From PoT sp049331405 (GTDB lineage Bacteria > Planctomycetota > Planctomycetia > Isosphaerales > Isosphaeraceae): a stretch of DNA of 64,000 nt. Under the pieces are notes generated by a model, which saw only the letters and a program-made list of their open reading frames with translations, ran no database searches and was not told where the DNA came from. Within the stretch, counting starts at the first letter, position 1; every line of letters starts with the position of its first letter. The stretch is taken from NCBI RefSeq assembly GCF_049331405.1, contig NZ_CP186275.1, positions 284,126 through 348,125 of the forward strand, written 5' to 3'. Shown piece after piece: positions 9,248 through 16,213 of this stretch. Made by a program: the position numbers and the translations under genes.

Positions 9248-10279
9248 ATGCGGACGAGATCCGGCCGTGCGTTCACGCTGATCGAGCTGCTGGTCGTGGT
9301 CCTGATCGTCGCGATCCTCCTCGCCCTGCTCCTTCCGGCCGTGCAGTCGGCACGCGAGGCCGCCAGGCGGGCGCGTTGCAGCAACAACCTCAAGCAGGTC
9401 GGCCTGGCCATCCACGGCTATCAGGCGGCCTTCGACGTCATCGTCCCGGGGCGGATCGTCGTGATCCGCAACGCCCCCGGGACGCCCCTGGTCGCGGACA
9501 CGGGGAAGCCAGAAGATCAGGCGACGCCCTGGAACGTGCTCCTGCTCCCCTTCCTGGAGCAAAGGCCCCTCGCCGACGCCTACAACTACGACCTGGGCTC
9601 GATCGGCCTCGACGGGCGTGGCCTCGCGTTCAACTCGACCGTGACGTCGACCTCGATGGGCGTCTACCAATGCCCGAGCGACGACGCGAGGGCGTTCGCG
9701 GTGCCGGACGTGCTGCCGGGTTCGCGAACCTCGCCGCTCGAGCAGGCCCGTGGGAATTACGGCGTCAACTGGGGCAACAACGTCTACGGCCAGCTCGTCG
9801 GGTTCCGCATGGACGGGCTCTACAACTGGCGGCCCTCCCCCTTCGGCCAGGCCGGCAACGTCCGGTTCGCGGCGGTCAGCGACGGCCTGGATAACACGGT
9901 GTTCGCCTCCGAGCTGCTCCAGGGGCGGGCCTCCGACATGCGAGGGGCGATCTGGCTGAGTTATCCGGGGTCGAACTCTTACATGAGCAGCTTCCCGCCC
10001 AACGGCCTTAAGAACCGCGTGATGAGCTACGAGCGCGACGTGCTCCATCACCCTTCCGTCTGCCTCGACGAGCCGGTGCGCAGGCTCCCCTGCGAGGGGG
10101 ATCCGGAAGGCATCCTCTTCCGCTCGGTCAACGCCGCCAGGAGCCGCCACGCCGGGGGCGTCCACGCCCTGCTCGGCGGCGGGGGCGTCCGGTTCGTCAA
10201 GGATTCGATCAACCCCGACGTGTGGGATGCCCTGCACTCGATCGCAGGCGGCGAGGCCATCCCCGCCGACGCCTTCTGA
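9248..10279 (+). CDS. DUF1559 type II pseudopilin-like protein
   Basis: 343 residues from ATG 9248 (AGGGTGG just upstream); an in-frame ATG at 9212 is less likely. The N terminus has the prepilin peptidase/methylation motif RAFTLIELLVVVLIVAIL, followed by the helix AVQSAREAARRARCSNNLKQ that defines planctomycete DUF1559 proteins. The C terminus has the usual SRHAGGVHALLGGGGVRFVK block. Such proteins are anchored by the N-terminal helix and exposed in the periplasm or at the surface; planctomycetes carry many copies, function largely unknown. It follows sigma factor 1 by about 120 bp on the same strand. Confidence 0.93.
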   Translation: MRTRSGRAFTLIELLVVVLIVAILLALLLPAVQSAREAARRARCSNNLKQVGLAIHGYQAAFDVIVPGRIVVIRNAPGTPLVADTGKPEDQATPWNVLLLPFLEQRPLADAYNYDLGSIGLDGRGLAFNSTVTSTSMGVYQCPSDDARAFAVPDVLPGSRTSPLEQARGNYGVNWGNNVYGQLVGFRMDGLYNWRPSPFGQAGNVRFAAVSDGLDNTVFASELLQGRASDMRGAIWLSYPGSNSYMSSFPPNGLKNRVMSYERDVLHHPSVCLDEPVRRLPCEGDPEGILFRSVNAARSRHAGGVHALLGGGGVRFVKDSINPDVWDALHSIAGGEAIPADAF

Positions 10280-10328
10280 CGGCGAGGCCCCTCGGCGCTG
10301 GAGGAAGCTCGACGAAGGCGAGACGGTC

Positions 10329-11285
10329 TCAACGATGCTCGACCGTCAATCCCGGCTGGCTGGCCTCGAACTTGGCGACCTCCTCGTCGAGGAACCCGCA
10401 GCCGGTGATGTCCAGATGCACGAGGCCTGGCATCGACTTCAAGACCTCCAGGCCGTCGGCCGTGAGGGGGAGCCCATTGAGGCGGAGCCACTGGACTTTG
10501 GTAGCCCCCGCGAGGTGGGCCAGGCCCTCGTCGTTCACCCGGCTCCCTTCGAGGCTGAGGCCGACCAGCCTTGACAACGACTTGAACCGGGCCAGTCCAG
10601 GGCCCTTAACCTGGGTCCGGACCAGGTTAAACCCGCTAAGGCCCGGCAAGTCGTCCATCGCCGCGAGCCCGGCGTCGGTGATGGGAAGGCCTTCGAGGGT
10701 GAGGTTCTGGAGCTTCTTCAAATCGCGCAGATGGGCGAGTCCGGCGTCGGTGATCGGGCTGGTCGGCATCCGGTCCTGGCGGCGAGGGACGCGACTCATG
10801 TCGGCGTTCCCGAGTACGAGATCCTCTAAGAGGGGCATCCCTTGCAGGTGTCGAAGCCCGGCGTCGGTGACCTTCGTCTGGCGAAGGTCGAGCCCCGTGA
10901 TGCGATCGCCGTGCTTCTCGATGAGGCGGGCGAGATCCCCGTCGCCGAACTCCTCGCCGTAAACATCGACATAGAAATGTTCGGTGCCGAAGAGGCCGAG
11001 GAATCCAGGGGTGCGACCGGTTCGAGTGGCTTGCCCTCCGAGCTTCCTCACGTCGGCCATGAGGCGGCGCCCCGCCGGGCCGAACTTCCAGGCCTTCTCG
11101 GACGGATTGAGCGCCGCGTGTAGCGACTCGGCCAAAGGCCCCAGTCGTTCCACCTGCGAGGGGCTAAGGCGGGAGAAGATGAAGACGCCCAGGGCCAGGA
11201 AGTTCAGCCCGAGCAGGATCTTCAGTCGCCAGCCGTACGATTTCCTAGGTGCCTCGACCTGGCTCGCCGACTCGATGGTGGACAT
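10329..11285 (-). CDS. Membrane-anchored leucine-rich repeat protein
   Basis: 318 residues from ATG 11285 (MSTIESASQ). One hydrophobic helix near residues 20-40 (ILLGLNFLALGVFIFS) anchors the protein. From about residue 120 there are five or six leucine-rich repeats of the planctomycete type: DRITGLDLRQTKVTDAGLRH, LTLEGLPITDAGLAAM, LSLEGSRVNDEGLAHL, LRLNGLPLTADGLEVL, LDITGCGFLDEE. Such repeats usually bind proteins; the partner is not evident. It faces sigma factor 1 and the DUF1559 gene convergently, and diverges from the HELGH membrane protein. Confidence 0.88.
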   Translation of the reverse strand: MSTIESASQVEAPRKSYGWRLKILLGLNFLALGVFIFSRLSPSQVERLGPLAESLHAALNPSEKAWKFGPAGRRLMADVRKLGGQATRTGRTPGFLGLFGTEHFYVDVYGEEFGDGDLARLIEKHGDRITGLDLRQTKVTDAGLRHLQGMPLLEDLVLGNADMSRVPRRQDRMPTSPITDAGLAHLRDLKKLQNLTLEGLPITDAGLAAMDDLPGLSGFNLVRTQVKGPGLARFKSLSRLVGLSLEGSRVNDEGLAHLAGATKVQWLRLNGLPLTADGLEVLKSMPGLVHLDITGCGFLDEEVAKFEASQPGLTVEHR

Positions 11286-11645
11286 GGCCTGGCCTCCACG
11301 AAATTCGGACCTTCGACCGGAGCGGACCGACGTCATTTTTAATAATATCGGACAAAGGTGCGGGGATTCAAGACGTGCCTTATCCGCACATCAAACGCCA
11401 CCCGGGGGCGATAACCGACGCCCGGCCCGAGCACGGCGGGCACCCTCTCGCCGCAGCCCCGGATATGCTCGGGGGAGACATCTGGAAATTGACAACATAC
11501 ATGGTGTCATGCTAAACCCTCATCTTAAGTCGTGTTTGGGATTGCGTTCGAGTTGATGAAAGTTCCTGCGCATTTCATGCGAGAACGACTCGTGGATGCG
11601 AGTCGAGTCTCGGGCATCCGGGGATGACGGAGGGGGATCGGGGAT
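11286..11645. other. Divergent intergenic region
   Basis: 360 bp between two divergent starts. It holds an AT-rich patch (TTTTTAATAATATCGG near 11336-11351) that would suit a promoter for one or both genes. No open frame is convincing. Confidence 0.45.
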
Positions 11646-12572
11646 GTGGCGATGATCGCGTTCACATGCCAGGGCTGCGGCAAGTCGTTTCAGGTCGATG
11701 GGGAACTGGCCGGCCGGCGTTACCGCTGCAAGCAATGCGGGGTCGTGGCGAGAATCCCGGCCGCGGAGGAACCGCTCCCGCTCCTCCCCCGGCCCGCCGC
11801 CCGTCCGACCGCGGCGCCGACGGAAGTTGCCCCGAAACGGGCGAAGGCCCGACGTAAGGCGGCGAAGGCGATCGACAGGGACGCGGTGAAATCGCTGGCG
11901 ATCGGCGCGGGGCTCGCGGTGGCCGCCCTGGTCTTCCCGCTCCTCGGCTTCGTGCCCGCGGTGCTGATGACGGTCATCCACGAGCTCGGCCACGTCGCGA
12001 CCTCCTGGTTCTTCGGGTGCCCCGCCCTGCCGTCGTTCGACCTGACCTACGGCGGCGGCGTCTCGCACCGGACCGGGCAGGTGCCGCTCGTGCTCATCCT
12101 GATCTACGGGGTCATCACCTCCGCGATCCTCCGCGCGAGGGGGGATCGGCGGGAGCTCCTCGCGACCCTGATCTGCGCGATCGTCTATACCTTCGCGGCC
12201 TTCTCGCCGCTCCGCGAGTTCCTGATCGTGGCGATGGGGCACGGCATGGAACTGACCATCGCCGGGATCTTCCTGTACCGGGCCCTGAGCGGCAGCCAGA
12301 TCCTCCGCGGGAGCGAGCGCCCGCTCTACGCCTTCGTCGGGCTCTTCATCGTCCTGGCCGACGCCCGCTTCGCCTACCAGTTGATGTCCAGCCGGCAACA
12401 CCGGGACGAATACGGCGATGCGAAGGGGGGCGGCCACTGGATGGACTTCAGCCGGCTCGCCGACGAGCACCTCCACATGAGCCTCCAGAGCGTCGCCGGC
12501 CTCTTCCTGCTCGCCTGCCTCCTGACCCCGCCGGCCGCCTTCCTCGTCCATCGCGCCCGGGGGGGACGATAG
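11646..12572 (+). CDS. Zinc-ribbon membrane protein with HELGH metallopeptidase-like motif
   Basis: 308 residues. GTG 11646 is preferred because GGAGGGGG lies 10-12 bases upstream; ATG 11652, two codons on, is possible. The N terminus is a zinc ribbon (CQGCGKSFQ, CKQCG, residues 8-32), then a Pro/Ala/Arg-rich linker and five or six hydrophobic segments. HELGH at residues 112-116, at the start of a membrane helix, is the HExxH signature of M50-type intramembrane metalloproteases. No clear LDG or NPDG second motif for the third zinc ligand is visible; the distal DEHLHMS could serve, but this is inference. It may be a divergent site-2-protease-like enzyme or an inactive relative. Confidence 0.7.
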   Translation: MAMIAFTCQGCGKSFQVDGELAGRRYRCKQCGVVARIPAAEEPLPLLPRPAARPTAAPTEVAPKRAKARRKAAKAIDRDAVKSLAIGAGLAVAALVFPLLGFVPAVLMTVIHELGHVATSWFFGCPALPSFDLTYGGGVSHRTGQVPLVLILIYGVITSAILRARGDRRELLATLICAIVYTFAAFSPLREFLIVAMGHGMELTIAGIFLYRALSGSQILRGSERPLYAFVGLFIVLADARFAYQLMSSRQHRDEYGDAKGGGHWMDFSRLADEHLHMSLQSVAGLFLLACLLTPPAAFLVHRARGGR

Positions 12573-12647
12573 GCCAGGGCTTGCCGAATTCCTCATGGCC
12601 GGTCGATCACTCCTCCCGACGCCCCGTGCCGCCCCGCGATCGCCCCC

Positions 12648-13175
12648 TCAATTCGACGAGGCGATGCGAGAGAGCTTGGCCCTGATGTCGATCCCGGAGA
12701 CGCCGGCGACCCGGCTGCAGATCGCGAACGACTCGGGCCCCGCCCGGTAGAATAAGGCCCGGGGATCATCGAGGTCTCCGATCCCGAAATTGAACGGCAT
12801 CAGTCGTTCGCACTCCGCGTCGGTGATCCGATAATTCCGCCGGAGGAGCTTGATGCCGGCCCACAGGACGATCCGGCACAGCGTGAACGTGCAGGCCAGG
12901 GCGCGGATTGACGAGGCGGGATCGTCCAAGGATATCAGCCGATTCTCGTTTCTTATCGTCCTCGAGTTTATCAACATAATGAAGAGATCGACGACTCGCC
13001 TCGAGGCGATTTCCGACTCCTCCGCGTAGTCCGGCACCGATTCCGGCGGTGCGAAGCACCATCGCTGGCCGTCGGCCAGGACCAGCCACTCTCCTTCGAC
13101 CCAATCCACCCGGCGACGATCGCCCTCGTCGGCGAATCGTCCAGGAGCCGGATCGATGCTTCGGTGATTCTTCAA
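12648..13175 (-). CDS. Hypothetical protein
   Basis: 175 residues, MKNHRSIDPAPGRF to IASSN, no family recognised. The N-terminal half is polar and has a short beta-like block (VEGEWLVLADGQRWCFAPPE); the middle is hydrophobic (ALACTFTLCRIVLWAGIKLL), perhaps one helix. Composition and codon use fit a real gene. It is convergent with the HELGH protein, 75 bp apart. Confidence 0.65.
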   Translation of the reverse strand: MKNHRSIDPAPGRFADEGDRRRVDWVEGEWLVLADGQRWCFAPPESVPDYAEESEIASRRVVDLFIMLINSRTIRNENRLISLDDPASSIRALACTFTLCRIVLWAGIKLLRRNYRITDAECERLMPFNFGIGDLDDPRALFYRAGPESFAICSRVAGVSGIDIRAKLSRIASSN

Positions 13176-13274
13176 GGCTCAGCCCTCCCTTCGGCCCCGC
13201 CCGGCGACCGAAGGATACCCGGGGGGGGGGAACCGCACCCGCCCCGCTGGCCCCTCGATCGACCGGGCATGACA

Positions 13275-13509
13275 TCAGCCCTTGAAATGATCCATGACCG
13301 TTCTCGGGTGTCCCCCGATCTCGTCGACCTGGCGGTCGTCCTGTTCCCGAAGCCTGCGGGGCGTGTCGACCCACGTCCCGCCAAAGGGCCTCGGCCTTGC
13401 AAATGGACTCGTCGCGGGCGTCGAGCACCTCGACCTCCGCCCGGAGCGCGGTGGGCCGGTCGCACTAGAGGTCCGGGATCGGGTAGGTCCGGCCTGCCGT
13501 CGTCATCAT
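13275..13509 (-). pseudogene. Possible remnant of a small gene
   Basis: From ATG 13509 the minus strand reads MMTTAGRTYPIPDL, a TAG stop, then CDRPTALRAEVEVLDARDES and ICKAEALWRD. A one-base shift then gives TPRRLREQDDRQVDEIGGHP and VMDHFKG with TGA at 13275. The pieces join to about 75 residues of sensible helix-forming sequence with one stop and one frameshift. No family recognised, and chance cannot be ruled out. Confidence 0.3.
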
Positions 13510-13865
13510 TCAAACCCCTTCAAGTCGAACCATCTTGATGTACGAATTCGCTTCCGTCAGGACGTGGCAATTCGGATGCCACGCGTGCCCGCGGCGGCCC
13601 TTTTCGGCCCCGATTTCGGGAGATCCGGCCGCGGCGCCCGCCGCTTGTGGGGAGAAACGGAAATCGCCCCATCGGGGGTTACCCGACGAATGCCGGGTGG
13701 TTTCCCCGACGCCACGTCAGGAATCACCTGATTTGTTGATTTATTTCATATCAAGAATAATATTGACATCGGCGGCGCCGGGCTGTCAAGATCGACGACC
13801 CGGCGACACATCTCATCGCGGTCCCCCCGCGGCCCGATCATCCGCTTCCGAAGGAGGACGATCCC
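13510..13865. other. Intergenic with AT-rich promoter-like stretch
   Basis: The region upstream of the small gene at 13866 is unusually AT-rich around 13735-13770 and contains TTGACA (13763-13768), a -35-like box, followed 17 bases later by TCAAGA, a poor -10. It is offered only as a candidate promoter. Confidence 0.3.
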
Positions 13866-14165
13866 ATGCCGACCCAACATCAGATCAACCTGGACCTCAA
13901 CCAGGCCCTGGACATCGTGGACCGGTTCCACGCCGGCGAGCGGACCGGCCCGAGGCAGGAGACGATGAGAGCCGAGCTCTTGGCCTTCTTCGCCCAGATC
14001 GAGGAATGGACCTGGGACCCGGAGGCCCTGGAGCGGGAGCTCATCCGCCCGCTCGACTCGATGATCTACTCCCGCTACGGCTACGAGGTCGGCCCGAGGC
14101 TCCTCCGCGAGTTCCTCCTGGCCTCCGACCTCGTCCGCGAGCGCCGGATGAGGATCGCCGTTTGA
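13866..14165 (+). CDS. Small hypothetical protein
   Basis: 99 residues, MPTQHQINLDLNQALDIVDR to MRIAV. A strong ribosome site (AAGGAGGA) lies about 9 bases before the ATG. The sequence is acidic and helical, with no transmembrane segment or signal peptide; RYGYEVGPRLLREFLLASDL is the most conserved-looking stretch. No family recognised. It stands alone between an AT-rich upstream region and a convergent gene. Confidence 0.7.
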   Translation: MPTQHQINLDLNQALDIVDRFHAGERTGPRQETMRAELLAFFAQIEEWTWDPEALERELIRPLDSMIYSRYGYEVGPRLLREFLLASDLVRERRMRIAV

Positions 14166-14389
14166 TATCACCTCGGGCTGCGGCCGGGCTCGACCTCCGA
14201 ATTATCTCGTCGGCGCGTGTTCGACGATGGGCCACCGACTCTCCGCGAGCAATCAACTGCATATTTCGAAAAAGTGTTTGTATAACCTAATTTCAGGACC
14301 TTGAATCCTGTCCAGGGGGCATCACTGCGCCCTTGACGCCCGCGAGGTCCGGGGGGCTATCCACGTCGTTCTGGCGACGTCCCGGGGCG

Positions 14390-15991
14390 TCAGGACGGCA
14401 GTAAGATGAGCCTGTCGAGCGCCCAGCAGCCTCGGATGTGCGGCCCCGGGCCGCGCAGATGGTCGAGTATGGCCGGCTCCGTGCAACCGGCCTCGACCAG
14501 GAGGTCTGCCAGCTCCGGCAGGCGGTCGAACCTCTCCTGCTCGTAGATCGCCCGCGCGAGCCCGGGGATGGAGCCGTCCCGCCAGGACATCCATCCGGCC
14601 CCGAGGTCGATGCGAAGGGGCGCAGGGAGGATACACCAGGCCTCCGACTTCTCCCCGCTCCGCTTCCAGCCGACCGGCAGCCAGACCGGCTCCTCGCCCG
14701 TGTGCCCGAGCACGTCGCCTAAGAGGTCACGCAGGACCTCGCAGCGGGCCCGGCCCTCGGTCCTTTCCACCCGGGCGACGGCCTCCACGATGGACCTCGA
14801 ATGCCATTTCTGACCGTCGCTCATGCCAGCATAAATTTGATACCTGAGCGTGGACAATGTCCATTCATGGGCCTGCATGTAGGACTCGGGCCTATCGATA
14901 TCAATCTCCCCCGCAGGCCTCCGAGGATCTTGAGCCACCGCGCAGACGACGGCATTGGCGATGAACAAGTCCCTGCCGAATGTGGCTTGGCGGGGAGTCA
15001 GGCAGAAGTTCTCTTCGGCCTCAGCCACCCAATGGTTGTACTTGGCGTCGCTCCAGGCTTGCTCCGCGATGGCCCTGGCCTGCTCCATCTCATCCTCGTC
15101 GGCCACACCAGCCGCGTAACGGGAGGCCATCGCGATCGCCCTGCGACATCGCTCATCGTGGATCAAATGGTCGATCCGACGACAGCAGGTCAGTGCGAAC
15201 AGCCGCCGGCGTCGCATGCTCCCCTCTTTATCGAGGACGTGCAGCATGAGTTCCAGGTCCTCGCACTCTCGCCTGGCCAAGGCCGTCGTCAGCCCTTCCC
15301 GAACAGCGGGCTCCCGGCCGAGCAGCGCGTCGATGACCCAGCAGCCGCGAACGTGGACCCCCGGCCCCCAAAGATGGTCGATGGCCGCGCGATCCGGACA
15401 CCCGCAACGCTCGAGTGCATCGGCCAGCATCGAAAGGTCTTCATATCGCCCGCTGTGGTCAACGTCCCTCGCCAACTCCCTCGCCGGTCGCCCCTCCCCC
15501 GCCAGCCAGATCGGGTCGAACCGGAAGGGGCGGGACGGCGACCCGAAGATCTCGCGGACGAGTTCGCATTGGGCTGCTTCCTCGGCATGCAAGGCGGCGA
15601 GCCAATCCGGGCCCTCTTCCTGGCCCGTCAGGCTAGCCACGCCCCTCGCGGCGCATCGAGCGCCGACCCAGGCCGACCCGCTCCCCAGCGCGACCCGAGC
15701 CACCCCCGCGAACGACCTCGACGGCGGCCATCGGTCCACGTCGACATCTTCGTCGATCAAGGCCTCCGTGGCATCGAGAAGGACCTCGGCCTCATCGCGG
15801 CTCATCAAGCCATCGGCCAGCCTCTCGGCCGCTTCCACGAGTCCTCTCAGGCGAGGGTCGGTGAGATGAGACCAGACTCGCCGAGCACAGGCCGCCGCGA
15901 CCAGTCGGAGCTTCCTGGGACTCGCCCTCGGCTCGAGCCACGTGAGCATCGGCTTGGTCTCGGCGCATGCCGCCCATTCGGCTTCATTCAT
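14390..15991 (-). CDS. Planctomycete protein of unknown function, internal duplication
   Basis: 533 residues starting MNEAEWAACAETKPML. The protein holds two copies of one unit, each ending in the same block: LADALERCGCPDRAAIDHLW + HVRGCWVIDALLGRE near residue 230, and LADLLVEAGCTEPAILDHLR + HIRGCWALDRLILLPS at the C terminus. Each copy also opens with a LRLVAAACARRVW/RRLFALTCCRRIDHL helix with paired Cys and Arg, followed by a RAVEAAERYADG-type helix. From memory this architecture is common in Gemmata and Isosphaeraceae genomes, where it is uncharacterised. No signal peptide is seen, so it is probably cytoplasmic. Confidence 0.8.
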   Translation of the reverse strand: MNEAEWAACAETKPMLTWLEPRASPRKLRLVAAACARRVWSHLTDPRLRGLVEAAERLADGLMSRDEAEVLLDATEALIDEDVDVDRWPPSRSFAGVARVALGSGSAWVGARCAARGVASLTGQEEGPDWLAALHAEEAAQCELVREIFGSPSRPFRFDPIWLAGEGRPARELARDVDHSGRYEDLSMLADALERCGCPDRAAIDHLWGPGVHVRGCWVIDALLGREPAVREGLTTALARRECEDLELMLHVLDKEGSMRRRRLFALTCCRRIDHLIHDERCRRAIAMASRYAAGVADEDEMEQARAIAEQAWSDAKYNHWVAEAEENFCLTPRQATFGRDLFIANAVVCAVAQDPRRPAGEIDIDRPESYMQAHEWTLSTLRYQIYAGMSDGQKWHSRSIVEAVARVERTEGRARCEVLRDLLGDVLGHTGEEPVWLPVGWKRSGEKSEAWCILPAPLRIDLGAGWMSWRDGSIPGLARAIYEQERFDRLPELADLLVEAGCTEPAILDHLRGPGPHIRGCWALDRLILLPS

Positions 15992-16213
15992 GCTGACACG
16001 CCTCGAACCGGAGGGCCATCGATGAACTCGGAGGCGCCCATTCGTACACGGAGAGATTCGCCGACATGCCGTGATCTCTACCGATTTTCGCCTTGGATCG
16101 GGCCTGACCTCCGGTTGTCGATCACGGGGGAGCCTTTAGCATCGCCCCTCTCCCGCCCTCATCAGGCGAGTCCGGGCCGGGCGACCTCGAATCCGAGGTC
16201 GCCCGACGCCCGC

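Noticed and set aside
9191..10237. Minus-strand frame of 348 codons over the DUF1559 gene
   Set aside because: No domain, low-complexity composition, and the plus strand has the prepilin motif and DUF1559 blocks.
13763..13791. TTGACA-N17-TCAAGA as a sigma-70 promoter
   Set aside because: The -10 box is poor and planctomycete housekeeping promoters are not well defined; kept only as a weak note on the intergenic region.
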